Below, in pieces: positions 31,621-43,639 of a stretch of 64,000 bases of DNA; positions within the stretch are counted from its first letter, which is position 1; every line of letters starts with the position of its first letter. This DNA is from Trichobilharzia szidati. Lineage: Eukaryota; Platyhelminthes; Trematoda; Strigeidida; Schistosomatidae. The stretch spans positions 30,638,804-30,702,803 of the forward strand of contig OX235277.1 of NCBI GenBank assembly GCA_944472155.2, read 5' to 3'. The translations under genes and the position numbers were made by a program. The notes under the pieces are model-generated. The model had not been told where the DNA came from. It did not search any database and saw only the letters and a program-made list of their open reading frames with translations.

Positions 31621-32480
31621 CCACATGCCAAGTGATTCACGACACAAAGCTTGGAAATGAAGACAGGAGTAAGACACAAAAGCCCACTATAGCAGGTGTT
31701 CCTGATCGTGGTTAACTATCCAGTTCACATACGGCAAAGCGTAGGGGGCAACACGATCGGCATACGTTGCATTGAAAAGAAAACCCTAGAATATCTGAAC
31801 TTAGTGGATAATTTAGGTTTAATGTCACACAAACTGGAAGGTCAACAGAAGAAAACCAACAAGTAGACAGAAGAAGAGGAAGCGAAGACAGATATTCAAG
31901 TGAAAATAGAGCTAACCGGAAACATTGTTTAAGTAAAGGCGGGATCGATGAACATGTCAAATGTAGGTTTGGAAAGGTAAGACAGACCTTCAATAGTCTG
32001 AAATCAGTGTTGAAATCTGTTGTACTCAATATAAGGAACAAGATCCGTATTTTCAATGCTAATGTCAAGTCAAGGAATTTTTCTATGTTTCAGAAACTTA
32101 AGGTATTTGACATGAGAAGTATTTCAAACAGCATTAACACCTACTAAAGATTAGATGGACGGTTAGAAAGAATTATCAACAAAGAACTATCCAAAAACCT
32201 CCCACCAAAAAGGTGTGTTAAAGAAAGTGGGAGTCAATTGTGCATACGCCAAATAGACTGCTGAGTGTAATTACGCTGCAAGGAAACCTTTGAATGAAAC
32301 CCAAATGGGATTTAGAGAGCTGGATGTTGGTCCGGAGTCTCATGAAGAAAATCGTGTTAGGATGAGATGAGAGTTTATGAACAGTTGTAGAGTCTGTTAA
32401 AGGGGACTGCATAGAAGAGGACGAATTGGAGATGTGCTATCGAGGCCCTATGTTCAACTCGGAACCTAGGGGAATAATGA
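31621..32480 (+). mobile_element. RTE-clade dead copy
   Basis: RT palm remnants (AAGTGATTCACGACAC, GAAGACAGGAGTAAGACAC) followed by the thumb GGTAAGACAGACCTTCAATAG (split by mutations) and the 3' end CCCTATGTTCAACTCGGAACC plus AATAATGATG tail. Internal deletions and stops throughout. Confidence 0.82.
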
Positions 32481-32689
32481 TGTTACTAATAATATCTGAT
32501 ATCGAAAAAGTTAGCTTCCCATATGTTTGATTTTAATACTTATGAAATTATGAAGTGTTTTTCTGTGTAGATTTAATTTCCAATGCTGACATGAAAAAGT
32601 TGATGAAATTCATAGTTACGCATTTTCTTTGGTTTGAAAACTCTTCTAGGTTAGAAGCCTTGTAAAGTTTAGTAGATTAGACGTTTTTA

Positions 32690-33015
32690 TTAACAAACGC
32701 CTTAGTCACGTTAAGTAGCAGGTTTTACTAGCCAGACGTAAATAATCTAAATAGTGAACTGCAGTTTTGGTCAGATATTTAACCAAGATCGTCTTGGTTC
32801 AGAGAGTCGAATCAGCTGAGATCATCCGAATTGTGGCTATCGACTTGACCGAACTACTCGAATAAGGTCAACAGTATATAACATCACGCCATTTTCTTTA
32901 CTATCTTGATTACAGTTTATGGTACCAAGTTGGCCACCAGTTATCCGGAGATTATTTGGATTTTTCTTTAATATATCATTTTGGCATTTAAACTCTATTT
33001 TACCACAAAAGTTTT
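32690..33015 (-). repeat. H2 repeat, minus-strand degraded copy
   Basis: The minus strand shows the hairpin region (GATTCGACTCTCTGAACC, reverse of about 32,799-32,816) and the front landmark in reverse (TTTATGGTACCAAGTTGG at 32,918-32,935). The ribozyme box itself is not convincingly preserved. Confidence 0.55.
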
Positions 33016-33284
33016 AAGATTATCAATACAGAAGCGAAATTATTAATGGACACTTTAATTTTAGTGTTTTGTGTTACTGCATGATAGACAATCGTAGGCT
33101 GATTCTAAAAATATTATTACAAGATGACTCATATATATTTGTCAACATTTTGAGTCTAGGATCGACAAAAGTCTGTGAAAGTATATTAAGTTTTGGTACA
33201 TGGAACCAGTCCCTAATTTTAAGAGTTAGTTTTGATGTATTTCATTTGTTTCGAGTTTAATCGCTGGATGATGGTCCTCCCTAC

Positions 33285-33610
33285 TGGGAGAAGTCGCCTA
33301 GAGTTCTAGTGGGAAGTCGTGACCAGTGGGGCCCACCACTTTGGGTGTGAGAAAAAATAGTGGCCGACGACATTGGTGATGATGAAATCGCGAAATGACA
33401 AAAATTAGGATTCATGGGCTGCTGGATTCCGGTGCAAGTGGCTGAATGGTCAACGACCTTGGCCTGAAGGTCCTAGGTCCGATCTATGGTGAGGCTATGG
33501 GTGCATAGTGCCGACGAATCCCGCAAAAAGACGAAGCACTCTTCCATTTCTTCCTGGTTTTCGATGGTTCTCTAACTGACATCAATCCATGATCAAATTT
33601 GAAACCAATC
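33285..33610 (+). repeat. H1 SINE, single arm with spacer
   Basis: Spacer GGGAAGTCGTGACCAG at about 33,310, A box GTGGCTGAATGG near 33,438, shortened anticodon/B-box region (GAAGGTCCTAGGTCCGAT), and a strongly altered ribozyme at 33,500-33,545 (CCGACGA, CGAAGC). The tail reads TGATCAAATTTGAAACC. Confidence 0.72.
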
Positions 33611-33784
33611 CTTAAGCTAGGTTCACCTTAGAAGCAATGTATTGTATATATGACGAAAGAAATATGGATAACTGCCGGATTTTAGAGCTAAATCACAAAC
33701 ATTCGAATTTCTAAAGTATCACAACATTTCTCGCTATTAAATACATCCCTGGTGGGTATTTTTTCATCATTATAAAGAGTTTTA

Positions 33785-35030
33785 TGACCTAAAAGTCAGG
33801 ACACAGTTATCCGTAGAAGAGATAATAAAAGGGGTTAAATTCTGTCTGACAACAACATATTTTACATTTGAAGGAAAAATATACGAAAATATGAACGAGG
33901 AGTAGCCATGGGACCACCCATCTCACCAATAATAGCTGACATATTTATGGACTTTTGAGAAGAGAATGCACTCACACCATTCAGGTCATCAATAAGATGT
34001 TGGTGGGGATATGCGGACGACAAGTTAGTAATAATGGAAAAAAACGATGTTGAAAAATTCTTCTCGCACATAAACAGTCATGTCGACTCAATAAAATTCA
34101 CTATGTAAATAGAGAATGAAAATGGGGAACTACCTATGTTAGGCTGCAAAATGCAAAGAGTAACAGATGGTAGCATAAAAACGACGATATATAGAAAAAA
34201 AATACACATTTTGGAAGGTTCTTTGAGTATCACTCAGCTCATCCACTCACTGTAAAACGAGGATTAATACAGGGTCGTGAAGATAGAATACGTAGACTTA
34301 CAAAAACACCAGATGACCAACGAAAATAAATAAACGTCCTATTCAAAATGTTACTCGACAACAACTGCTCAAAAGAATTCATCAGAGATAATATAAAAAA
34401 GAGAAAAAAAGAGTAAAACCAGAGGATGACAAGAAGAAGGATGGTAAAAGCTCGGTCACAATACCATGTAAAAATGGTACATCATAGGCGATTCGAAGAA
34501 ACCTCAAAAATATTGGGATTCGCACCACGTTTAAACAGATGAATCTAATTAAAAATAAGATAAATCAACTGAAAGATCCAATAAAAATGATGGATAAAAA
34601 CATTGTGATTTACAAAATATCTTGTGCCGAGTGTCCGACTAAATATGTGGGTCAAACGTCCAGATCACTCAAAACAAGAGTGAATGAACATAAACGCCTA
34701 ACTAAAGGCCAACCAACAGGAACACAAGATTACGAGAATTAAGAACAAAATTCATCTATAGCTGCCCATGCATGGGACAAAAACCACAATATCGATTGGA
34801 ACAATGTTTGTATTCTAAAAACTAATATGAACAAATGGAAAGAGAGACTTATCACAGAATCTATATTCATTAAGGTCACACCGGATACATGTTACAAGGG
34901 TGACTCAGCACAACTGTCAACAACTTGCAATATAATTCTGAATACACAAAATGAATGAAGTTGTAAAATTGTCTCCCTAGATAGTTTACAACTATTGCTA
35001 AACAGATATCCATGGTCAATAATGCTTTTC
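33785..35030 (+). mobile_element. Penelope-like element remnant with RT and GIY-YIG endonuclease
   Basis: RT pieces in broken frames: SVEEIIKGVKFCL, TYFTFEGKIY, GVAMGPPISPIIADIFMDF (about 33,900-33,957), the catalytic region W-GYADDKLVI (about 33,997-34,030), LPMLGCK. The endonuclease follows in one frame from about 34,590: IVIYKISCAECPTKYVGQTS then RSLKTRVNEHKR, and after a stop NSSIAAHAWDKNHNIDWNN and KERLITESIFIK. This is the canonical PLE order. At least four stops or frameshifts make it dead. Its 3' end is met directly by an RTE copy. Confidence 0.88.
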
Positions 35031-35908
35031 TGTCGTCCCTACTGACAAATAGTAACAAGTCAAAGAATAGGCAACTACTTCGCTACCATGGGGTGCCACC
35101 GACAACTATACATCTCATCCAACAGCTGTACGACAATGCTGCATGCCAAGTAATCCACAACGGGAAAATTACGGGATCCTTCGAAGTGAGGACAGGAGTA
35201 GGACAAGGCTACCTAATATCGCCAATGATTTTCGTGACTGCAGTAGACTGGATAATGCGACAAACAGCGGGCAATGAGGAAACAGGCATAAAATGGACTC
35301 ACACAAAATACTTGGAGGATCTGGACTTCGCCGATGATATATGTCTGATTTCCAACAAACTGGAAGATATGCAAGCGAAAAGCAACAAGTTGGCAGAAGA
35401 AGCATCAAAGATAGCACTTCAGGTGAACATAGAGAAAACAGAGGTGATGAAGATCCCTGGGCAACACCACCAACAGCAGCAGCAACAACAACAGGCAACA
35501 ATCAGCATAAATAGAAGGAACCTGAAAGAAACAACCTCTTTTACCTACCTGAGAAGCATCGTTTCAACTACAGGCGGAACTGACGAGGATATCAAAGCAA
35601 GAATCGGAAAAGCAAGACAAGCTTTCACTACTCTCAAGTCTGTGTGGAGGTCAACAGCACTCAGCATCAAAAATAAGATCCGGATTTTCAACTCAAATGT
35701 TAAGTCAGTGCTACTTTATGGATCAGAGACTTGGCGCGTCATAAAGAACATCTCAAACACACTACAGACCTTCATTAACAGTTGTCTTCCCTCAATACTC
35801 AAGATCAGATGGCCGGCCAGAAAAGATCAGCAACAGGGATCTCTGGGAGCGAACCAACCAGGAACCGATTGTGAAACAAATAGGCAGGAAGAAATGGAGA
35901 CAGATTAG
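35012..35908 (+). pseudogene. RTE-clade reverse transcriptase fragment, 298-codon open frame
   Basis: The element part starts at about 35,078 (LLRYHGVPP), inside the RT palm, so the endonuclease and RT N-terminal half are missing. Visible: GVGQGYLISPMIF (QG...SP block), FADDICLIS with the catalytic FADD near residues 107-110, a glutamine run (about 35,468-35,492), KARQAFTTLKSVWRS and LLYGSETWR. After 35,908 the protein continues in other frames. The open frame before 35,078 is PLE flank, not element. Not functional. Confidence 0.85.
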
Positions 35909-36150
35909 CCATACTCTGAGGAAACCATCAAGTGACATCACTAGACAAGCCATTGCTCGAGTGGAACCCGAAAGGGAAGCGGCGAGTTGGTCGTCCAAGG
36001 GTGACTTGGAGGAGGTCATGTGAAGAGGAGATGAAAGCGTGTGGGCAGACTTGGAGCCAGGTGGAGACTCTAGCAGAGAACAGAACGCAATGGAGACGCA
36101 CGGTTGGAGCCCTATGTTCCTCTAGGAATTAGAGGAAACAATAATAATAA
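35078..36150 (+). mobile_element. RTE-clade (SR2-like) 5'-truncated copy
   Basis: The youngest-looking of the truncated copies: long open frames, a second frame (35,932-36,132) encoding PLLEWNPKGKRRVGRPRV and TWRRSCEEEMKACG, and the 3' terminus AGGAATTAGAGG followed by an AATAATAATAATAA tail at about 36,136-36,150. Only one or two frameshifts near 35,880-35,930 separate the parts. Confidence 0.88.
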
Positions 36151-36274
36151 TAACAAAGAATAGGGAAATGTGCATAATGTTGTTGAAAATCCACCTACTA
36201 ACAACGGACAACTCCATTATGTGTGTACAGAGTGGATGATAGTGTATGAGTCTCCTCATTCAAGGTAGACAACA

Positions 36275-36430
36275 AAGAAACATCAGTCAGAGGACCTCTG
36301 AAAACCAGGGAGTACTGGATAAACGTTTTGATCTAGCTTGGAACTTTGCATCAGTACGCATACATAACCTCATTGGGAGTCGAAGCCGGCAGGTTGCAAG
36401 ATGAATCCATCGACCATTTAGGCAACGAGA
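36275..36430 (-). repeat. H1 SINE, minus-strand arm
   Basis: Ribozyme remnant at 36,310-36,360 with stem I GTACTG/CAGTAC intact but both core boxes altered (ATGCAAA, CAAAAC). The tRNA-like head is above it with a damaged B box. Confidence 0.7.
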
Positions 36431-36789
36431 GGAAATCCAACGGCCAATGAAACTGTCAAACTTTCACTATTCTTAAATGGTATCGTTTCAACATTTAGTG
36501 ACTATAGTAAAACTTTCATTATCCTAACAACAATATTTCTGTAGTGTTTTATTATTGCAATTCATTGACTATGAAAGTAGATAACTCTGTCATAAAGTGA
36601 TATACTCTGAGGAAAAACTTTGAAGCACTACTTAGAATACTCAAGTGAAATAAACGGCAGTAACATTATCTAAATATGGATATTCGGGGATGAAAATGCG
36701 GTAATTCCATAGTGAATTACGTTTTTCATTTCATGAATAGGCCTCATCCAGGCAATAATCGAAGGAACAAAACAAGTAGTTCAGGGGAG
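36431..36789. other. No gene seen
   Basis: AT-rich; nothing identifiable. Confidence 0.45.
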
Positions 36790-37245
36790 AGGCTGTTTTC
36801 GGCGAATTCACTTTCTTTAGCTGTAGAGTTGCATTTTCGTAGCAACGCAGAGAGTAGTATTCTGCAATTGTCCACTGGTCTACATAAGCCTGAAGGATAA
36901 GATGTCGTACTTGACTACTTCTATGTGCATATTTCGATTCTCCTATTCCTGTAGAGCCAGGAAAATTGGTTGTTCGACGCGTATCCCATTTAAAAGAGTT
37001 GAAGAGCGCCATCATGCATGGTTGCATAAAGGCAATTGTGGCTATATAAGGAGGACGATAACTGAACACCTTGTTGACACTGGTCATTCTGTCTAAACAA
37101 ACTCCTCCTTCAAAAGTGATTTGAAATTGAATAACAACCTGTCAAATACGCTTGTGTCTCTTTTACATTGCTGAAGTTTTAGACATTCAAACAGAGAAAA
37201 GAGAGCTCTGCACACAAAATAAAGTTATTTAATTTAATCAAAAAT
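36790..37245 (+). mobile_element. Penelope-like element remnant, GIY-YIG region
   Basis: Reads CIFRFSYSCRARKIG near 36,930, then RVEERHHAWLHKGNCGYIRR and TITEHLVDTGHSV ending at a stop near 37,096, with SFKSDLKLNNNLSN beyond. Colinear with the 16.3 kb copy including the tail GCTGAAGTTTTAGACATTC. Eight bases after the conserved end lies AAGGCTTGGTCACACTGG (37,248-37,265), close to the sequence in front of the H2 ribozyme at 54.7 kb. Confidence 0.75.
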
Positions 37246-37265
37246 TAAGGCTTGGTCACACTGGC

Positions 37266-38029
37266 AAAAGAGTTACGTAATAAGGGCAAGAGGTGAATAA
37301 GATGATCAGTAACTAATAAACTGGGTAACAATGTGGTAAGCTCAAGTCAAATCAAAGAAAATAGAGACAAAAAAGTTACACTATATAAAAAGGGAGGGGT
37401 TAGAGCCAAAGCACACGTAATTAAAAAATGTAAAGAGTAAAAATATCCGGTTGCCGGGACTTAACTTTACGGGGTTGTCGGTCTTTGTGGATGATGTACC
37501 TTTGTATTATAGCTGTCGATTATTCTAACTGGCTCGGGTCAATTTGCTTTCTGATTATTCCGCATGGGGGGTCAGGAGTAATTAGAAATAGATATTGGTG
37601 TCTGACCTTTTGTCTAGTTGCTTATTTTCCTTCAAATCTGTGAAACCCTAGTCACAGAATTATCATTAGTACTGGCCAAGTCAACCCATATTAATATTTA
37701 GCAATGTTATCGAATTCGAACTTCACCATTCTTGTCATTCATGCCAGCTTTAAATATATGGGGCATCCAGTTGCGTCAGTTATAATGGCTGAATGGAGTG
37801 ATGAATATGCATTTGATTTAGAGACTTTTATGTATGAGTTTAATTATTGAAAATTGAATTGTTAAAGTAAATTACTGGCTTCGGGTCATCATCACAGGGA
37901 GAGTTACTACCGTATCTCATCTCATTATTCACACAAAAAGCTGTTAAAAGTGAAACAGAGACGAAAGTAAACCAGATGCTTAGTATTAATACACTACATA
38001 TATGCGAATCTGCAGACCCACCTTACCAG
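37266..38029. other. No gene seen
   Basis: Contains a short GC-richer block around 37,440-37,570 (CCGGTTGCCGGGACTTAAC) that belongs to no element I can name. Confidence 0.4.
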
Positions 38030-38650
38030 ACTTCCAAAGAACGGCGATTTAAGATTTTTCAGAATGGTTTACGGAAATATGCTCCTTTCCACTACAAACA
38101 AAGTATTTTCACTTCAGCATGGAGAGACTAAGACATGCTCCAGGTTCGAAACTCCTCCCGAAATAATCTGGATTCAGGAAAAGTAAATCATTTGATTACC
38201 TAACTGCAACTCTACGCATATCATCGAACATGGTATAAAACGACAGTGAGATCTCTAATTCGACCTTGTCGATCCTGAAAAGGCGTTCGACAGCATTGAC
38301 CCTGAAGTAATTTGAAAACTGCTTCAACATTATGGAGTACAACAAACCAATATCAACCTTATTTAACTAAACTAGGACCTGCCGATCAAAAATATAGCGA
38401 AAGAAATGAAGATAGCTTGGGCACACGCTGAGGAGGCCACTGAGTAACATCGGGCAAGCGCTTGAGCGGAACCTGTATAAGAAACAGGGAAATGGGCGTG
38501 GATGCAAGGGTAACATAAAATGGGGAGTGTGAGGAAGAAATGAAAGCTTATGGGCAGTTGTGGAACCACCTAGATAGGACTGGAGAGTACAGGATGAAAT
38601 GTAGGTGGGCTTTTAAAGCTCTATATTCCTTTCCATAGAATAATAATAGT
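38030..38650 (+). mobile_element. RTE-clade copy with internal deletion
   Basis: Early RT remnants are readable in broken frames (LPKNGDLRFF; EKAFDSID near 38,275-38,300; KLLQHYGV near 38,318-38,340). At about 38,360 it jumps to the 3' part (CACACGCTGAGGAGGCCAC...), losing most of the RT palm and thumb. It ends TATATTCCTTTCCATAG plus AATAATAATAG. Confidence 0.8.
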
Positions 38651-39099
38651 CAGCGCAAATCTGCATTGACATAAAAGTATTTTACACGGTTATGAGGAGC
38701 TGGACATATATTTATATTTCTAAGCTATTTTTCACGTTATATTCTTATGACGAAATAAGTAAGTAAATCTGTGATAACGGTCATCGTAGATAGTCTTATA
38801 TGTCAGCAAGCATTTATAGTCAGATTTCTCTCTAAGGTCAAATATATTTCATTGAATACATTAGGTTCTTATGGAATGCGTGGCGCTCATTCATGTGTCA
38901 TTCTGATGAGGAGGGAAAATAATACTGTGAAATATATGTTTCAGGCATTTCAAGAGTGCGTCATATATGAAGTAAGGACTAGATAAGGTTTATTCCAGGT
39001 AAATAGCACTGTTTTCACAGTTGAACCTATAATTTATCATAACTAATAACTTACGTTTTATAGAGATTATGTGTGATACATACTGACTTCACAGTGAAA
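38651..39099. other. No gene seen
   Basis: No recognisable element; a 71-codon frame at 38,771-38,986 is unsupported. Confidence 0.45.
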
Positions 39100-39440
39100 C
39101 AAGTTTACAATCTGTAATTTATAAAGTTCAGGGAGGCGAAATTTCATCACGGTTTCCTTTAGAAACTAAAATAATTCAGATCACCACAACATGTGATCTG
39201 CTTAATACCATAGTTTTCAATCGAAAGAGCTATCATAAATGGGTCACAGCATACACTGCTAACTGACTGATATAAGTAGCTGGATACACCACTGGTGAGC
39301 TTTGCGCTAAAGGAGCGAAACAGTCGTCCGGTGTTTAGACCACTTCGGTCTGACTGGTTAGTAATTACTACTGGTTAATGTGGGTACTGATCTCAATTAT
39401 TCGGTAGTATATAGTGTCATAACTTTATGGTGAATTAGTG
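39100..39440 (+). repeat. H2 hammerhead repeat
   Basis: Front landmark ACATGTGATCTGCTTAATACC near 39,188 (split across mutations), then the ribozyme at 39,283-39,336 and the body ACTGGTTAGTAATTACTACT. The hairpin before the ribozyme is lost here. Confidence 0.72.
39283..39336 (+). ncRNA. Hammerhead ribozyme, H2 type, one core change
   Basis: CTGGTGA at 39,292-39,298 (A6 changed to G), GCGAAAC at 39,315-39,321, GTC at 39,325-39,327, stem I ACACC/GGTGT. The A6 change should impair cleavage. Confidence 0.65.
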
Positions 39441-40289
39441 TTTGATCAATTAATGTTCATAAAATTTGAATGAATATTCAGTTAAGTTGAAATGCATTAG
39501 TTATGAACACATATTGGCACTTAAAACAGATTCAGGTATAGTTTATTCACCATGTATACCTTTTGAAATATTATGTTACACCATACCACAAAGATACATC
39601 ACTTCAGTTTCCTTTGCCTTTGTGTAGCTGTAATACCGCTTCCCAGTGATTTACGATATGAGATAAAGTAGAATTTGAAGGAACAAAATGAAAGACCACT
39701 ATTCACAGTAATATAACAGATAGTTGATCCACCTATTCTGAAATCTGTAACATGTATTTATGTTATTTAACATTAACACCTCTTCGTCCACATAATGGGA
39801 CTGAATGAAAGAAAACAATATTCCGGCTTTCAAAAGGTGAAGAAATGTAGTAAACAGCACGTTTGATTTGTAAATAGATGATGCCTGTCACAGTAAGTTA
39901 TGTGGACGGTAACAGTAAAGAATAAACACCACAATAAAAAAACCGCGAAACAACTAATCAGACTGCTCAATGCTACAAAAATATGCTTTGCATAATCTTT
40001 GTTGTAGGTTTCACTCTAACTTTAATCATAATCTTACCTTGATCCTACTCTAATCTGAACCCTGAATCAGGATGAAACATGCAAGGTAGGTTATGAAAAG
40101 CATCCATTTTTAGTGTTGAGCTGTCTGACTGGTTCGTTCAAGGCCTATTCTTAACTGTTGCCACATGATCTGCTAATAACTAAGTGATAGAAAAAACAGT
40201 TGAATACTTGCAGTAGGTTGAGAACAAAAGTTTAAGAGAAAATAAACTGTGAAAACATTAATATTACTTTCTCAGACTGTGGGTTTTTG
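39441..40289. other. No gene seen
   Basis: Unremarkable AT-rich sequence. Confidence 0.45.
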
Positions 40290-40690
40290 TAGCGACCATT
40301 GGAAACCAGGAGGCACTGAACAGCTGTTTCAACCTAGTTTGCTACTGTTAAGCAGTGTACATTCAAGCCCCCATCATGTGGTATCGGAGTCGAAATATTC
40401 AGGTTAACAGACCAAACTCGTTGACCATTCAGCCACATAGGACGGAATTCAATGATCCGTGAATTCTAACTTTGGAAATATATGCTGGAGCGTGGTTCAT
40501 GAATCCCGATTCAAGTGGCTAGATGATTAACGGAATTGGCCTTAAATAATCTGAAGATTCCTAATCTGATCCAATTCGGAGTCATGGGTGCTCACCGACG
40601 ATGAGTGCCAAAGTAAGACAAAACAGGTGTCAAGTGCTTCCTGCTATTTTTCAATGATTGCCAAATGATAATTGTTTGTGACGAAATCTG
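40290..40690. repeat. H1 head-to-head inverted pair, shortened spacer
   Basis: Minus arm 40,290-40,470 keeps GAAACAGCTGTTCAGTG (about 40,314-40,330, reverse complement) but has CUUAACA for the first core box. Plus arm about 40,500-40,690 has a degenerate ribozyme (CGATGAGTGCC...CAAAACAGG). The central spacer is only about 30 bases. Confidence 0.75.
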
Positions 40691-41577
40691 TACTGAAATA
40701 GTGTTTTTATTTAACGAACGAATTATCCTACCATTTATTGTAATAAGCGTGCCTCTAAACTGTTAGGAGCATGCGGAATACTAATCAGCAATTTTTCATT
40801 AGGACATAACCAAGGCTTCATTTTTAATTATATATATATATATATATATATGTATACGCCTGTACTAATAATTATGTTATGCAGTATCTTCTGTTGAATA
40901 TGAAATATTGTCATTCATATCATTTATTGATTACTGGTGAATGTCAACATAAACAAAAATGTTAATCTTATGTCCTGCAAGCAGCTGTCACATTTCACAT
41001 TGTAAGGCTTTGGCGAAGAATTATCTACATTTCACAAAAGGATGCTTCTTTTTGAGAGTTTATAATTGTAATCTATTAGATAACTTCTTTGGAAACAGTT
41101 ATAAATGTATATAATAATAATGAAGTCATTTCAGATCGTTTCACTGGGAAAGTTTATGTGGATCCGTGATCGGATGGCAATTATTCTAGCTGCTTACTCC
41201 TATGTGTATTATTTCAAATCAATCTATGGAGTGTGAAATATGGTCAATAAGTTATGTGGAGCAACACACTGATGAACTATGGTTCACTTTTGACTTTATG
41301 TTAGACAAAAGCAATTGGTTTTCTAGATGCTTCGTTCTATCCAACTTTTGTGTTCGTTGGTATTCATTAGAAGAGCTTTGGAGATCAAAATCTGTCATTC
41401 AGAACAGAATCTAGTGACTTTACTAGTAAGCTATACAAGTTACAAGTTAGTTTCTGCAGGATTAACTAGTGTATACGAATGGGTTACTAGGCAGTAATTA
41501 ATCACTTTTGATTTTTAATTAACTAAACCTTTGTTGGATAATTGTGACTTGTTGTTCTCTAGCTACTGTACAGTACT
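40691..41577. other. TA microsatellite, otherwise no gene seen
   Basis: A clean TA repeat at about 40,830-40,852. No gene recognised in the rest, including the 70-codon frame at 41,202-41,414. Confidence 0.5.
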
Positions 41578-41865
41578 TATTATTATTATAACTCGTTCCT
41601 TGCTTTCCGAAGGAAACATTGCCTTATGGGCACATGCTCATTGCGTCATCACTTCCAGATAGCTTTAAAACTGCCCACAACCTTTCATCTCTTCCTTAGA
41701 TGATCTGTTTCATATCATCCACAGAGTCGTCTTGTCCCACAGTGAAGTCATGATAGCCACATCCTCAATGCGCTCGTCGTTGTCATGTGAGTGACCAGAG
41801 TAGGTTGGTGACTCTCCAGTAAATAGTTTCGAGAGTAAATTTCCGTTCCATCTGTTGTCAAAATT
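41578..41865 (-). mobile_element. RTE-clade 3'-end fragment
   Basis: Opens TATTATTATTATAACTCG (reverse of the AAT-type tail) followed by the 3' terminal region as far as the WRRSC block near 41,700-41,740; poorly conserved beyond. Confidence 0.68.
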
Positions 41866-42289
41866 CCTTACATCTCTAGATCAAATTGTCTCATTTCTTA
41901 AGTGACAATGTGAACAACCTTGCCAGCTACAAACAAGGTGCAGACATTCTATATCCCTATGCCTACTTTTGCTTTCATTGAAAGAATAAGACAGTATTAC
42001 GCACTTATTCTATCACTGTCAAATTTAGAAACAAATGCAACCAAATCTTGTTAAATAATTAATTATGCAGCAATTAGGCGCGATTTACACCTGACAGAAA
42101 AGATTTCCTAGTTAGTGTTACTTGTGTATTCTCTGGTCAACAAATAGTAAAAATATTTTACAAAAGTGGTTGTCATTCACAAAGATTATTTTCACTGGCG
42201 ATTCATGGGAAATGTCTGGAGTAGGCGTGGGGACACACAACTAAATATTGCAAAGAGAAGGACATCTGAAACATATAAAGAAATAACAT
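41866..42289. other. No gene seen
   Basis: No recognisable element. Confidence 0.45.
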
Positions 42290-42480
42290 CCAGATAATTC
42301 TGAGAAACTATTTAACCATCTAATCGTCGAGCACTTACATTCATGGTTCTATGAAGGAGGAAACAGACCCCTGATATGCTATATTCTGGAAAACCTGATC
42401 GAAGCTAGACACCAAGTGAACCTAAATACCAACTTCAAAGTCATCTACAAAATACGCAGGAATCTTTCTAAATGAGCATG
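42290..42480 (+). mobile_element. Penelope-like element remnant, endonuclease C-terminal part
   Basis: Reads HLIVEHLHSWFYEGGNRPL, ENLIEARHQVNLN, TNFKVIYKIRRNLSK then a stop: the same block order as the ends of the 16.3 and 36.8 kb copies. The GIY-YIG core is missing. Confidence 0.7.
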
Positions 42481-43639
42481 AATAAAACTTTTTCAAGCAG
42501 CAAAAGCCATGGTCGTCTACATGTTAAATTCCGAACTCTGAATACTGAAGTTTGTCCAGTCACTGAAGCAGTTGTGGACCTGATCTATATTGACACCAGA
42601 TACTTGTTTTTCAATTATATTATTTTTCTTCCTATCTGCTACAGTTCTACTGCTTATTATCATCCTTCTTAACTTGAGTATTGTTCAATTTTAGTTGAGA
42701 TCTACTCAATCCCGCCAATCATATTATGTCACTCAGTTGGCTTACTCAATTTTATTTCACTTTCTGTACTACGCAACTCTTGACTAAAGTTCATATCTTT
42801 GGAGACACATATATATATATATATATGAGACTGTAAAGCTTGGGAATGTATTCTTAATTTATTTTACATTTAGTCTGACTACATTAATTTGTACATTTGT
42901 TTTATGTTTTTTGGTGCACTTGACCTTAATGTCTGACTTATAACCACCTTATTTTGATGACCCAGAAACATGTAAATTGTGTAGATCCTACATAACACAT
43001 GATGTTTATTTTAAACGTTTGTTTAATTCTCACCATCCCTAACTGTAGAATCGGCTTGTGATTTTTTGAATATACCAAAAAGTCTATTAACTGCAGTTGT
43101 TTTATCCATTCAACTAAGTAGTATTGGTGACCTGTATTTCCGAACTGATTAAATGAAGTGTGTTAATACTTTGTACATCGATATTATGACTGTTTTAGGT
43201 AGTCTGTGGTTGATAACTAACTAACTAATTTTTTCAGAAGTCTTTATGATGTTAATCTCTTTCTTAATAATAAGGGAAAAAGACGGTTAGCAACAAACCG
43301 ATTACCACTTATTTAGTACGTAAAAACTAAATGATAAGTTATGAAATGAGATATTCATAACAAACACATGAGGTTAGCCTGAAGCTTTACGTAAACATTA
43401 TTTTCTTGAATAAGGCTTCAGGTGTTAAACCGATAAGAGTTTTCTGCTAAATAAGGTTGGCATTAAATCAGAGCACTATAAATCCATATATATATCTAAT
43501 TGGTTTAACTATAAACTGACATTTTGTGTTGTTGACTGAAGGTTTTCGACTGGAACTGATAAACAACTTGATGAGAAACAGAGATTTTCAAGCGTTAATT
43601 TGCAGAGATTTGATTGAATCCAAGCCTCATTGCTAACTG
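42481..43639. other. No gene; TA microsatellite
   Basis: TA repeat at about 42,809-42,826 followed by GAGACTGTAAAGCTTGGGAATG, which resembles the start of the Q repeat. No coding signal. Confidence 0.45.

Noticed and set aside
40829..40852. TA repeats as regulatory elements
   Set aside because: Simple microsatellites of this kind are scattered across the window (13.9, 31.6, 42.8, 45.2, 45.9, 48.2, 50.9, 52.5 kb) with no consistent gene context.
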